A DNA stretch of 64,000 nt, taken from positions 769,502 to 833,501 of the forward strand of contig NZ_LR733293.1 of NCBI RefSeq assembly GCF_902506095.1. The letters are read 5' to 3'. Numbering within the stretch: the stretch's first letter is position 1; each line of letters opens with the position of its first letter. This DNA comes from Arthrobacter sp. 9AX (GTDB lineage Bacteria; Actinomycetota; Actinomycetes; Actinomycetales; Micrococcaceae). Of this stretch, positions 1-8,832 are shown in pieces. The position numbers were made by a program, and so were the translations under genes. Below the pieces are notes generated by a model. That model worked only from the letters and a program-made list of their open reading frames with translations. It had not been told where the DNA came from and made no database searches.

Positions 1-1
1 A

Positions 2-424
2 GACCTCAATGCCATCGACACCAGCACACTGCCGGGCATCTACGGCGCCGGAGTGTCGCTGGACCTTTCGGAATGGGCATCGTCTGCCGACGAAAAGCTG
101 CTGACCGTTATCGACGGCCTTTCCGCCGGGTCCATTGCGGAAATTGACGCCATCGAAACCGCGGCGGAGCTGACCGGTTTTGATGAGGTGCCGCCCCTGG
201 AACTGTCCGGGATGGGGGCGTGGGGCGGCCGGACACTGGAGGAGTATTCCCACGAGGAATTGCTCCTGGCCAGCGACACACTCTTTGCCCTGCTGGACAA
301 CCCTGGCGCTTTCGCGGGCTCGGACCTGCTGGCCCGTTACGAGGACATCGGCCGGGAGATCGCGCGGCGCCAGCATAACAGCGCCGGCACTTGTCCGGCG
401 CCGGAAGGCCAGGCCGCCAGCTGA
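2..424 (+). CDS. C-terminal part of an unidentified protein (5' end outside window)
   Basis: The reading frame is open from the first complete codon of the window to a TGA at 422-424, so this is the last 140 or so residues of a longer protein. A GTG at 53 could be mistaken for a start, but the frame continues upstream of it without a stop and the codons look coding. The visible part is acidic and mostly helical in character, rich in Glu, Asp, Leu and Ala, with no signal peptide or membrane segment. I do not recognise a family. A strong hairpin follows the stop codon, consistent with the end of a transcription unit. Confidence 0.6.
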   Translation, partial: DLNAIDTSTLPGIYGAGVSLDLSEWASSADEKLLTVIDGLSAGSIAEIDAIETAAELTGFDEVPPLELSGMGAWGGRTLEEYSHEELLLASDTLFALLDNPGAFAGSDLLARYEDIGREIARRQHNSAGTCPAPEGQAAS

Positions 425-449
425 ACCGCTCCTCCCCGGCCAGGCGTCA

Positions 450-490
450 CTGAATGGTTACCGCCGCCTCCTTGCGGCGGTAACTTCAGT
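450..490 (+). terminator. Intrinsic-type hairpin after the first gene
   Basis: An 11-base perfect stem (457-467 with 474-484, core GTTACCGCCGC) has a six-base loop. The outer bases ACTGAA and TTCAGT extend the pairing after a small internal bulge. It sits between the stop at 424 and the next start at 509 and has no long T run, as is usual for high-GC actinobacteria. Confidence 0.6.
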
Positions 491-508
491 TGTGCCTACG
501 GTAGGGGT

Positions 509-1549
509 GTGCCGTATGAGGGGGACACGCATCCGCAGGACGGGCGGGGGGCTTCCGGAGCCCGGCTGCTGGCGGAAGCTGCTGCCCTCAAACAGTTTTC
601 GCGCCGTGCCTTCTTTGCCGGCGCCGGTGTCTCGGGCGTACTCGCGGCGGACATGCTGCTCACCCGCGAGGTGCAGTCGCAGCGTCGGTCCAACCGGATC
701 CTGGCAGTCCCCGACGGCTTCGCGGATGCCTACTATCCGGATGCCAGCTGGTTTCTGTTCCCCGGCTACAAAACCAGCTGGGAAGAAGCACAGTGGATCC
801 TGAACTCCCTCCGCGGTGCGCTTAACAAGCGCGCCCGGCTCGCCGCCGTCGGCTATTCCAACCAGGGACTGGACATCGACGGGCTGGTCATCGCGGTCAT
901 CGAGTATGTCCGCGCCCAAAAGCTGACCAAGCTGTTCTTCTACGGACACAGCTTCGGCGGTATGGTGGCAACCCAGGTTGCTGCCAGGCTGCTGGAAATC
1001 CACGGCGTGGAGGTGGAGTTCATCGTGCTGGACTCAAGCCCCTACAGCAAACACGACGTGCTGGACCAGAGCTGGTTCGACGGCGTGGTGTTCCTTTATG
1101 AGAGCGGCGTCCGGTTCCCGTCCACCCTGCGCGGCGGGTATGAGCTGGGGGAGCGGGTCATCCACAAGGACGAACGGACCTGGCGCCAGATCCTGGACCA
1201 GACGCTTGAACAGCTCTCGCCGATCGCCCCGTCCAACCTGCTCATCCAGTCCGAGTCCGCATACATCTACCACTTCGACGGCCTGAGGTTCGTGGATAAA
1301 CTCGGCAGCGCCAAGATGGCGTACATCGGCAATCCCCGGGACCGGACAGTCCGCTACGAAACGGCCGTGGAGGCTTGGGCGGTGGCATTCAAAGCGAACA
1401 TGGTGGCCAGCGACCTGCAGACCACCGGCGCCGCCCCGGCCCACGCCAGCCCGGGCTGGAACCCGAACATCTACCGGCCCATCCTGGAACGGCTGCTGGA
1501 CGAGAACTTCCCGCTGCCTCGGGGCGGATCGCGGGTGACGGTCTTCTAG
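509..1549 (+). CDS. Alpha/beta hydrolase with possible Tat-type N-terminal anchor
   Basis: This 346-residue protein carries the nucleophile elbow GHSFGG at residues 146-151 (Ser148 the probable nucleophile), preceded by a beta strand (KLFFY) as in the alpha/beta-hydrolase fold. Near the N-terminus SRRAFF at about 31-36 is followed by a hydrophobic stretch, which looks like a twin-arginine or membrane-anchor signal. The distance from the assigned GTG start suggests the true start may lie further in. Likely acid and histidine partners lie in the C-terminal third, but I cannot place them securely. The substrate is unknown; the enzyme is probably an exported or membrane-tethered esterase or lipase. 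It is a single gene that converges on the HAD gene with only two bases between the stops. Confidence 0.7.
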   Translation: MPYEGDTHPQDGRGASGARLLAEAAALKQFSRRAFFAGAGVSGVLAADMLLTREVQSQRRSNRILAVPDGFADAYYPDASWFLFPGYKTSWEEAQWILNSLRGALNKRARLAAVGYSNQGLDIDGLVIAVIEYVRAQKLTKLFFYGHSFGGMVATQVAARLLEIHGVEVEFIVLDSSPYSKHDVLDQSWFDGVVFLYESGVRFPSTLRGGYELGERVIHKDERTWRQILDQTLEQLSPIAPSNLLIQSESAYIYHFDGLRFVDKLGSAKMAYIGNPRDRTVRYETAVEAWAVAFKANMVASDLQTTGAAPAHASPGWNPNIYRPILERLLDENFPLPRGGSRVTVF

Positions 1550-1551
1550 GC

Positions 1552-2382
1552 CTAGATCTGGTTCTTCAGGTCCGCCACGGAGTTCAGCACCTGGTTGGGC
1601 CGGAAGGGGTAGGAACCGATCTCTTCGCGCTGGGTGATGCCGCTCAGGACCAGGACCGTGTGCAGTCCGGCTTCCATGCCGGCGATGATGTCGGTGTCCA
1701 TCCGGTCCCCGATCATGGCGGTGGTCTCGGAATGCGCGTCGATCTGGTTCATCGCGGACCGGAACATCATCGGGTTTGGCTTGCCCACGATGTACGGCTC
1801 CCGGTCGGTGGCCTTGGTGATCAGGGCTGCGATGGCGCCGGTGGCGGGCATGGGCCCGTCCTTGGAGGGGCCGGTGGCGTCCGGGTTCGTGGCGATGAAC
1901 CGCGCACCGGCGAGGATGAGGCGGATGGCAGTGGTGATCGCCTCGAAGGAATACGTGCGCGTCTCGCCAAGGACCACAAAGTCAGGGTCCTGGTCAGTGA
2001 GGATGAAGCCTGCCTCGTGCAGCGCCGTCGTCAGTCCTGCTTCGCCGATGGTGTAGGCGCGGTTGCCGGACCCGGAGCCCTGCACCTGGTCCTTGAGGAA
2101 CTGGGCGGTGGCAAGTGCGGAGGTCCAGATGTTCTCTTCGGGGACCTCCAGGCCGGAGGCCTTGAGGCGCGCGGCGAGGTCGCGGGGCGTGAAGATGGAG
2201 TTGTTGGTGAGCACCAGGAAGCGCTTGGACGTGTCCACCCACCGCTGGATGAGCTCCGCGGCGCCGGGCACTGCCTGGTTTTCGTGGACCAGGACGCCGT
2301 CCATGTCCGTCAGCCAGCACTCAATATCCTGTCCGCTGCGGTAAACCGCCGGATTACCTGCTACCTGGTCTGCTTTTGCCAC
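1552..2382 (-). CDS. HAD-IIA family hydrolase (NagD/phosphoglycolate phosphatase type)
   Basis: This is a haloacid-dehalogenase phosphatase of subclass IIA, about 276 residues. The nucleophile motif DMDGVL lies near residue 26, a threonine/serine-containing second motif reads LVLTNNS, and the C-terminal acidic motif reads GDRMDTDI. Members dephosphorylate small metabolites such as nucleotides, p-nitrophenyl phosphate or phosphoglycolate; the substrate here is unknown. I chose the GTG at 2380-2382 because an ideal GGAGG lies five bases upstream. A TTG at 2412 would add ten residues and lies six bases from a -10-like TAGACT. The gene is divergent from the TrmH-type methyltransferase across a very short intergenic region. 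Confidence 0.85.
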   Translation of the reverse strand: MAKADQVAGNPAVYRSGQDIECWLTDMDGVLVHENQAVPGAAELIQRWVDTSKRFLVLTNNSIFTPRDLAARLKASGLEVPEENIWTSALATAQFLKDQVQGSGSGNRAYTIGEAGLTTALHEAGFILTDQDPDFVVLGETRTYSFEAITTAIRLILAGARFIATNPDATGPSKDGPMPATGAIAALITKATDREPYIVGKPNPMMFRSAMNQIDAHSETTAMIGDRMDTDIIAGMEAGLHTVLVLSGITQREEIGSYPFRPNQVLNSVADLKNQI

Positions 2383-2418
2383 GCTTACCTCCACCGGTGA
2401 TGAATGCTCCAATGGTCC

Positions 2419-2428
2419 AGTCTAGTGT
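2419..2428. promoter_or_regulatory. Overlapping divergent -10 boxes
   Basis: Two -10-like hexamers on opposite strands overlap: TAGACT on the minus strand (2424-2419, serving the HAD gene) and TAGTGT on the plus strand (2423-2428, serving the methyltransferase). The plus-strand box ends six bases before the GTG at 2435, which predicts a leaderless or nearly leaderless mRNA. No convincing -35 box is visible for either. Confidence 0.45.
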
Positions 2429-2434
2429 TGAGGG

Positions 2435-3124
2435 GTGAACCAGACGCCCGGCCCCGCAGACCAGCCAGCACCCTCACCCGGGGACGCCGAAACAGTGGAA
2501 CCCGGGGCACCCAAGGCGGAGGTCGGCGTCGGGCCCTGGGAAGGCGAACTGCCGGAAGGCGACCACTGGGACCCTGACCTCCTGGCCGACGGCGACCGGC
2601 GCAACGTACTGGACAAGTACCGCTACTGGAAGCACGAAGCAATCGTTGCGGAGCTGGACTCCCGGCGCCACAACTTCCACGTGGCCATCGAGAACTGGCA
2701 GCACGACCTCAACATCGGCACCGTGGTGCGGACCGCCAATGCGTTCCTCGCCAAAGAGGTGCACATCATCGGCCGACGGCGGTGGAACCGGCGCGGCGCC
2801 ATGGTCACCGACCGCTACCAGCACGTCCGCCACCACCCCACCGTCGAGGACTTCGTGGCCTGGGCGCAGGGGGAGGGGCTGGCGATTATCGGGATCGACA
2901 TCTTCCCCGACTCGGTGCCGCTGGAAACCTACGAATTGCCCCAGGACTGCGTGCTGGTGTTCGGCCAGGAAGGGCCCGGGCTGACCCCGGAGGTACACGA
3001 GGCCGCCATCGCCACCCTGTCCATCGAACAGTTCGGGTCCACCAGGTCCATCAACGCAGCCTCCGCCGCGGCCATCGCGATGCACGCGTGGGTGCGCCGG
3101 CACGTCTTCAACCAGCACGTGTAG
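2435..3124 (+). CDS. TrmH/SpoU-family RNA 2'-O-methyltransferase
   Basis: This 229-residue SPOUT methyltransferase transfers a methyl group from S-adenosylmethionine to a ribose 2'-OH in tRNA or rRNA. The knotted-fold signatures are visible: the N-terminal motif with N, R and T in DLNIGTVVRTANAF (about residues 90-103), the motif-2 region LVFGQEGPGLT, and the C-terminal SAM-knot motif RSINAASAAAIAMHAW. The first 50 residues are acidic and Pro-rich, an extension beyond the catalytic domain. The GTG start has no well-spaced Shine-Dalgarno; the -10-like box six bases upstream suggests leaderless translation. The exact RNA target cannot be told. Confidence 0.85.
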   Translation: MNQTPGPADQPAPSPGDAETVEPGAPKAEVGVGPWEGELPEGDHWDPDLLADGDRRNVLDKYRYWKHEAIVAELDSRRHNFHVAIENWQHDLNIGTVVRTANAFLAKEVHIIGRRRWNRRGAMVTDRYQHVRHHPTVEDFVAWAQGEGLAIIGIDIFPDSVPLETYELPQDCVLVFGQEGPGLTPEVHEAAIATLSIEQFGSTRSINAASAAAIAMHAWVRRHVFNQHV

Positions 3125-3224
3125 CTCCGCGGGTGGTGGGCCCACGCCCGCAGGGTTCCCTGGCCGAGCTTGCGAGGCTAGGGCGCGGGTGGGGCGTAAC
3201 CCACAGCACTCTCCGCGCGGAAAT

Positions 3225-3243
3225 GGCTAGGATGGTGCTAGCC
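3225..3243 (+). promoter_or_regulatory. fbaA promoter -10 inside an inverted repeat
   Basis: GGCTAG and CTAGCC, separated by seven bases, form an inverted repeat that contains the likely -10 box TAGGAT (3228-3233) of fbaA. A repressor site or a chance palindrome are both possible. The mRNA leader would be about 60 bases and ends in a TAGGAG ribosome-binding site before the ATG at 3300. Confidence 0.4.
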
Positions 3244-3299
3244 GTAAGCGGTACTCCAGGGTCACCAGCCCACAGACGAACCTCAGCATAGGAGTCAGC

Positions 3300-4319
<1,020 letters not shown>

Positions 4320-4321
4320 GA

Positions 4322-4744
4322 ATGTCTGACGAGTTCCGCCGGAACCTCATGGGACCCGAGCCCACGCTCCTGCCGGCCGAGACCGAGGTCAACCAGCAGC
4401 TGGAAGCGGGCCAGGAGCCCCTGGATCTCGTGGCCAAGCACCCCACGTCCTCGCTGCTGTGGGCTTTGCTCGCGGAAGAGGCGTGGGATGACGGGCGCAC
4501 CATCGACTCCTACGCCTACTCCCGCGTGGGCTACCACCGCGGGCTGGACTCGCTGCGCCGCAACGGCTGGCGCGGCGTGGGCCCCATTCCCTGGGAGCAC
4601 GAGCCCAACCGCGGCTTTCTGCGCGCCCTGTATTCGCTGGGCCGCGCGGCATCGGCCATCGGCGAGGCCGAGGAACCGGAGCGGATCGAGAAGTTCCTGA
4701 ATGACTCCGACCCCGCAGCGAAAGCAGCGATCGAAGCGAAGTAA
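4322..4744 (+). CDS. DUF3151 domain protein
   Basis: This is a 140-residue soluble protein of the actinobacterial DUF3151 family, recognised from the N-terminal MGPEPTLLP segment, the central LWALLAEEAWDDG and YAYSRVGYHRGLD stretches, and the WEHEPNRGFLRAL motif. Its function is not known. The start lies two bases after the fbaA stop and its ribosome-binding site is inside the end of fbaA, so the two are almost certainly translated from one mRNA. A role linked to central carbon metabolism is suggested only by this coupling. Confidence 0.85.
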   Translation: MSDEFRRNLMGPEPTLLPAETEVNQQLEAGQEPLDLVAKHPTSSLLWALLAEEAWDDGRTIDSYAYSRVGYHRGLDSLRRNGWRGVGPIPWEHEPNRGFLRALYSLGRAASAIGEAEEPERIEKFLNDSDPAAKAAIEAK

Positions 4745-4756
4745 ACAGCAGCGCGA

Positions 4757-4803
4757 GGTCACGTCCGGCCCAGCTCCATCGGAAAGATGGGCCGGACGTG
4801 ACC
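4757..4803. terminator. 16-bp perfect hairpin after fbaA-DUF3151
   Basis: Arms 4757-4772 and 4788-4803 are perfectly complementary over 16 bases with a 15-base loop. It begins 12 bases after the DUF3151 stop and probably ends the fbaA transcript or protects its 3' end. A second, longer hairpin follows after 14 bases. Confidence 0.65.
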
Positions 4804-4817
4804 CCGGCCTTGTTTCA

Positions 4818-4871
4818 GTACGACGACGGCCGGTCACCCTTTTCGGGAAGGGTGACCGGCCGTCGTCGTAC
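4818..4871. terminator. 24-bp perfect hairpin between convergent genes
   Basis: Arms 4818-4841 and 4848-4871 match perfectly over 24 bases with a six-base loop (TTCGGG). It lies between the convergent DUF3151 and UDG-like genes, so it can act on transcripts from both sides. There is no T run after either arm. Confidence 0.7.
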
Positions 4872-4882
4872 TTAAAGCGTTG

Positions 4883-5512
4883 CTATGCCTTCTGCAGGCC
4901 CGTGCGCGCCATGGCGTCGGCGTAGGCCACACGCATGGCTTCGAGGTATTCCTCCTGGCGCGCGGGCGAGCCTGCGAAGGCGCGGCCGCTGAGCGAGCGC
5001 ACCTTGTAGGTCTTCAGGCCGCGGCGCCAGAGCAGCGGAACTTCGGTCTTCAGCAGCAGGTTGGCCAGGCGGTTGGCTTCCGTGCCGTGTGCCACGATCA
5101 CCGAAGCGCGGGGGACCAGGGCCAGGAACTTGAGCAGCGGCTTGAGGCCGGCCTGCACCTGGTCCGGGGTGAATTTGCCGTTCAGCTCACCAGGGGTGTG
5201 CCACGGGTGGACGTTCCACGGCATCACGAATTCGGGGCGGAGCCCCAGCTTCCACTGGATGCCGAGCATCCGGGTTGCGGCGTCCGCATCCCCGGCGGTG
5301 ATGAAACCGGACTTGTCCATCTCACCAATGTTTGAGTACAGGCTGATGATCCGGCACTCCTCCACGTCGTGCATGGGATCAACGTAGGGCACTACGGTGC
5401 CGGGCTTTGCCTCCTGCAGGGAATCACACAGTTCGTTGACGGCGGCAACATTGGGTTCGTAGCGGCGGCTCAGAAGCTGCTCATGGAAGGATTCGGGTGC
5501 CAGGGCTGTCAT
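4883..5512 (-). CDS. Uracil-DNA-glycosylase-superfamily-like protein
   Basis: This 209-residue soluble protein resembles the UDG superfamily. VPYVDP near residue 42 and DVEECRIISLYSNIG resemble the first active-site strand, MPWNVHPWHT corresponds to the WNVVPWY-type segment, and VIVAHGTEANRLA resembles the VLVGKKA strand near the C-terminus. These enzymes excise uracil from DNA. The match is by eye and the catalytic residue pattern is not classical, so it could be a diverged member without proven activity. The ATG at 5512 has GGAGA about 11 bases upstream. It stands alone, converging on the fbaA operon. Confidence 0.6.
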   Translation of the reverse strand: MTALAPESFHEQLLSRRYEPNVAAVNELCDSLQEAKPGTVVPYVDPMHDVEECRIISLYSNIGEMDKSGFITAGDADAATRMLGIQWKLGLRPEFVMPWNVHPWHTPGELNGKFTPDQVQAGLKPLLKFLALVPRASVIVAHGTEANRLANLLLKTEVPLLWRRGLKTYKVRSLSGRAFAGSPARQEEYLEAMRVAYADAMARTGLQKA

Positions 5513-5780
5513 GTAGTGCTGGGTCTCCTGCGGGGATTGGTGTTGCTGCCACCGCGGGAAATAGGCGCACGATGGCGCACCACATCCGAGGTGGTTGAAA
5601 TGGGGTGGGCCGATTCCTGGTCGGCCTGTCCCAGTTTAGCAAGCCCCGGGAAACGAAACGCCGGGACAGTTGCACCGGGAAAAGCAGGATGCGGGCCGGC
5701 AGGAGGACTTGCTGAAACGTAATCACTTCATGGCGCGTTCTGTTATGCCAATTGACAACTTCAGTGAAGCTTGATGGCTC

Positions 5781-6053
5781 TTGTCACAGCCTGCAGTCAG
5801 CGTGGGCGGCGGTGCCGAAATCATCAGCCGCAACGGCATCGCCACCCTGCTGTTTGAGATGCGGGGCATGTCCGATCACTACCTGGACGGTTGCGCCCTG
5901 GGTGACAGCCTGCCGCGCCTCCGGCAGGAGGCCTTTTACTCCGCAAGCAGGGTTGCGGCGGGCCAGCGGGTGGACAAAGTCGCCGATCGGCTAAACTTGG
6001 GTGGTAAGAGCCCCGGAACTCTTGCTTCCCTGTGCCGCCCCGCGGACCAGTGA
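5781..6053 (+). CDS. Possible small hypothetical protein upstream of purA
   Basis: An open frame of 90 codons begins at a TTG (other possible starts are GTG 5805 or ATG 5874). Third codon positions are strongly G or C through the middle, as in real genes of this window, but the product matches nothing I recognise, no good ribosome-binding site is present, and the likely purA promoter lies inside it. It may be a small gene, a gene remnant, or chance in high-GC DNA. Without it, 5513-6148 is a 636-base stretch without a gene. Confidence 0.25.
   Translation: MSQPAVSVGGGAEIISRNGIATLLFEMRGMSDHYLDGCALGDSLPRLRQEAFYSASRVAAGQRVDKVADRLNLGGKSPGTLASLCRPADQ
5971..5997 (+). promoter_or_regulatory. Possible purA promoter
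   Basis: TGGACA (5971-5976) and TAAACT (5992-5997) with 15-base spacing resemble a housekeeping promoter about 150 bases before the purA start. The spacing is short, so confidence is limited. Confidence 0.4.
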
Positions 6054-6148
6054 AGGCCGGTCGATTCGGGGCATTCTCATGAACGGCGCTGTACCGTCCC
6101 GCCACGCTGTGACGGCCCGGGCAGCCCGAACGAATGGGGGAGGATCCC

Positions 6149-7438
6149 ATGCCAGCAATTGTGATCGTAGGAGCCCAGTGGGGCGACGAAGGAAAAGGCA
6201 AGGCCACCGACCTGCTGGGCGGCCGTGTTGATTACGTCGTCAAGCCAAACGGCGGCAACAACGCCGGGCACACCGTCGTCGTAGGCGGTGAAAAGTACGA
6301 ACTCAAGCTGCTGCCGGCAGGCATCCTCAGCCCCAACGCCGTCCCGATTATCGGCAACGGCTGCGTGGTGAACCTCGAGGCACTCTTCCAGGAAATCGAG
6401 GGCCTCCAGGCCCGTGGCGCCGACACGTCCAAGCTCCGCGTCTCCGCCAACGCCCACCTCGTGGCCCCGTACCACCAGGTGCTGGACAAGGTGACCGAAC
6501 GCTACCTCGGCAGCCGCGCCATCGGCACCACCGGCCGCGGCATCGGCCCGGCCTACATGGACAAGGTGGCCCGGTTGGGCATCCGCGTCCAGGACGTCTT
6601 CGACGAGTCGATCCTCCGCCAGAAGGTGGAAGGCTCGCTGCGGCAGAAGAACGAACTCCTGGTCAAGATCTACAACCGCCGCGGTGTTGTGGTGGACGAG
6701 ATCGTGGAGTACTTCCTGTCCTTCGCGGACCGGCTCCGCCCGCTGGTCATCGACAGCACCCTGGTTCTCAATACTGCCCTGGACGAGGGCAAGGTAGTGC
6801 TGATGGAAGGCGGCCAGGCCACCTTCCTGGACGTGGACCACGGAACCTACCCGTTCGTGACGTCTTCCAACCCCACCGCCGGGGGCGCCTCCGTGGGCTC
6901 GGGCATCGGCCCCACCCGCATCTCCCGCTCCATTGGCATCATCAAGGCGTACACCACCCGTGTTGGCGCCGGACCGTTCCCCACGGAACTGTTCGATGAC
7001 ATGGGCGTGTACCTGCAGAAGACGGGCGGCGAATTCGGCGTCAACACCGGCAGGCCGCGCCGCTGCGGCTGGTACGACGCCGTGCTGGCGCGCCACGCCT
7101 CCCGGGTCAACGGCTTCACGGACTACTTCGTCACTAAGCTGGACGTGCTCACCGGCATCGAACAGATCCCGGTGTGCGTGGCCTACGACGTGGACGGCGT
7201 CCGCCACGACGAAATGCCCATGACCCAGACCGAATTCCACCACGCTGTGCCGATCTTCGAGTACTTCGACGGCTGGACTGAGGACATCACCGGGGCCCGC
7301 ACCCTGGCAGACCTGCCGGAGAACGCCCGCAACTACGTGCTGGCCCTCGAAAAACTGTCCGGTACGCGTTTCTCGGCCATCGGCGTGGGCCCGGACCGGG
7401 ACCAGACCATCGTGGTCAACGATCTCATCAACGACTGA
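6149..7438 (+). CDS. purA: Adenylosuccinate synthetase
   Basis: This enzyme condenses IMP with aspartate using GTP to give adenylosuccinate, the first committed step to AMP. The protein is 429 residues, the standard length. The GTP-binding P-loop [11 protein letters not shown] is at residues 8-18, followed by [10 protein letters not shown], the IMP-site segment [11 protein letters not shown], and the C-terminal [11 protein letters not shown] chose the ATG at 6149 because GGGGGAGG lies just upstream; an in-frame ATG 15 bases earlier would lack both this site and family support. It is a single gene with its own downstream hairpin, apart from purSQL at 20-23 kb. Confidence 0.97.
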   Translation: MPAIVIVGAQWGDEGKGKATDLLGGRVDYVVKPNGGNNAGHTVVVGGEKYELKLLPAGILSPNAVPIIGNGCVVNLEALFQEIEGLQARGADTSKLRVSANAHLVAPYHQVLDKVTERYLGSRAIGTTGRGIGPAYMDKVARLGIRVQDVFDESILRQKVEGSLRQKNELLVKIYNRRGVVVDEIVEYFLSFADRLRPLVIDSTLVLNTALDEGKVVLMEGGQATFLDVDHGTYPFVTSSNPTAGGASVGSGIGPTRISRSIGIIKAYTTRVGAGPFPTELFDDMGVYLQKTGGEFGVNTGRPRRCGWYDAVLARHASRVNGFTDYFVTKLDVLTGIEQIPVCVAYDVDGVRHDEMPMTQTEFHHAVPIFEYFDGWTEDITGARTLADLPENARNYVLALEKLSGTRFSAIGVGPDRDQTIVVNDLIND

Positions 7439-7445
7439 CAAGTGG

Positions 7446-7487
7446 GCCGCCCGCACCCTGGCCTTGGGAGGCCAGGGAGCGGGCGGC
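7446..7487 (+). terminator. purA terminator hairpin
   Basis: A 19-base stem with one bulged base (arms 7446-7464 and 7469-7487, loop TGGG) begins seven bases after the purA stop. The rest of the 301-base gap to 7740 holds the leader of the next gene and a short repeat GGTGA-N5-TCACC near 7622-7636; nothing else is clear in it. Confidence 0.65.
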
Positions 7488-7739
7488 AACCACCGCTAGA
7501 ACCGGCCCTCCAAGGTGACCCGCCGCCGTCGTCGACTGGGAAATCGCCGTGAATTTACAAAGGGTTAACGCCTCGGGTCTTGCGGGGTAGCGGCCTACCG
7601 GCGAGACTCGTTGGTACACCCGGTGACCCGATCACCAATCGTTCGACCAGACCCGCGGGAAAAGGCGCAGCATTGCGCCCTGACCGGCCGGTGGCAACGG
7701 CGCCCCCGGACAAGGACCCGCAGAACGGAAGGATTAGTT

Positions 7740-8093
7740 ATGGCCGGTAAGTTCGAAGCGTTTGTTGACCACAATTCTTTTTTCAGGTTCCGCCTCCTTG
7801 GGCCCGACGGCAGCATCATGGCCGTCTCGGGCCCTTTTGACACCAAGTCCGCACTCGCCGCCGGGATCGCCGCCGTCAGGGAATGTGCAGGCACCGGACT
7901 GGTGACTGATCTCTGTCCGGCCGGCACCGTGCCGCGCCAGGCACCTGTTGCAGCTCCGGCGCCGGCCGCTGCTCCCTTACAGGATGACTGCGACGACCGG
8001 CGCGGATCCACGAACGCACACATCTTCAGCCTGTCCAAGGGGCAGCGCCGGCAGGGAAGCCGGCCGCGCTGGATCACCGCCGCTGCCCGCTGA
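7740..8093 (+). CDS. YegP/DUF1508-type protein
   Basis: This 117-residue protein begins with a DUF1508 (YegP) repeat: FEAFVDHNSFFRFRLLGPDG then FDTKSALAAGIAAVREC, matching the family pattern of an aromatic-rich beta strand followed by an SK/TK-A-x-x-GI helix. The family has no firm biochemical function, though YegP-like proteins are often linked to stress. The C-terminal half is Ala/Pro-rich and then basic, without recognisable domains. The ATG at 7740 has GGAAGGA at good spacing. The gene stands alone and is followed by a strong terminator. Confidence 0.75.
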   Translation: MAGKFEAFVDHNSFFRFRLLGPDGSIMAVSGPFDTKSALAAGIAAVRECAGTGLVTDLCPAGTVPRQAPVAAPAPAAAPLQDDCDDRRGSTNAHIFSLSKGQRRQGSRPRWITAAAR

Positions 8094-8152
8094 AAGTTTT
8101 TTGCCGCAGGGCGTAACCCTCGGCGTGCCCGGAGCGATTACGCTTATGTAGC

Positions 8153-8192
8153 GCCGGCCTGGAACTTGTCCCCCATCACGTTCCAGGCCGGC
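8153..8192. terminator. Hairpin terminator between YegP gene and organosulfur operon
   Basis: Perfect 13-base arms (8153-8165, 8180-8192; core GCCGGCCTGGAAC) enclose a 14-base loop, followed on the plus strand by TCTTTC. It lies between convergent units: the YegP-type gene on the plus strand and the end of the ssu-metY operon on the minus strand. Confidence 0.7.
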
Positions 8193-8337
8193 TCTTTCAC
8201 TTCCGGGGCCGGAACACCTGGCGCAACAGCAACGCGTGGCGGCCCGGGAAGCCGGAGAGGGCAAGTGCGGGGGACCGGCGGGCACGGCGCTTCCCCGGAC
8301 CCCTTGGCAGGGCCTGGCTAAGCGGTAGGCGGGGCGG

Positions 8338-8832
8338 TCAGGCCATAACCTGCCGCTTGGAGGAAATCACCCCGGTATCGAAACCGGCGAGGTGGAGTCC
8401 ACCGTGGAAGCGGGCGTGTTCAATCTTGACGCAGCGGTCCATGACCACGTTCAGCCCCGCAGCTTCCGCGTCCGCCGCCACCCCTTCATGCCAGGACCCC
8501 AGCTGCAGCCAGAGGGTTTTTGCCCCGGCAGCCACTGCTTCATCGAGTACGCCCGGCAGGTCGTCATGCTTGCGGAACACATCAACGATGTCCGGGCTCT
8601 CCGGCAGGTCCGCCAGTGAAGCGTACGTGGGCCGGCCCAGGATTTCCCTGACCACGGGGTTGACGAAGTACACCCTGTACCGGGTGGAGGACAGCAGGTA
8701 CGTGGCTACGAAGTAGCTGGCACGCGAGGGCTTGTCCGAGGCGCCCACGATGGCAATGGACGTGGCCTGCCGGAGCAGGCCCAGGCGCTCGGGCGCGGAC
8801 GGGCCGGCCCAGGTGCGTTCGGCGGTGTTCAT
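8338..8832 (-). CDS. CoA-binding (Rossmann) protein, last gene of organosulfur operon
   Basis: This 164-residue single-domain protein of the YccU/CoA-binding family has the nucleotide-binding strand-loop SIAIVGASDKPSR, then FVNP, PDIVDVFRKHDDLP, and the characteristic AVAAGAKTLWLQLG and AGLNVVMDRCVKIEHARF segments. The family resembles the CoA-binding domain of succinyl-CoA synthetase and binds CoA or an acyl-CoA; the biological role is not settled. Its ATG overlaps the metY stop by four bases, so it belongs to the organosulfur operon. I chose ATG 8832 over a longer in-frame start because of this coupling. A paralogue lies just upstream of the same operon at 16504-16929. Confidence 0.85.
   Translation of the reverse strand: MNTAERTWAGPSAPERLGLLRQATSIAIVGASDKPSRASYFVATYLLSSTRYRVYFVNPVVREILGRPTYASLADLPESPDIVDVFRKHDDLPGVLDEAVAAGAKTLWLQLGSWHEGVAADAEAAGLNVVMDRCVKIEHARFHGGLHLAGFDTGVISSKRQVMA

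Noticed and set aside
6077..7489. 470-codon minus-strand frame opposite purA
   Set aside because: Shadow of purA in high-GC DNA: no conserved domain, and purA itself is unmistakable.
7622..7636. Short repeat GGTGA-N5-TCACC upstream of the YegP-type gene as an operator
   Set aside because: Five-base arms are expected by chance and no regulator gene is nearby.
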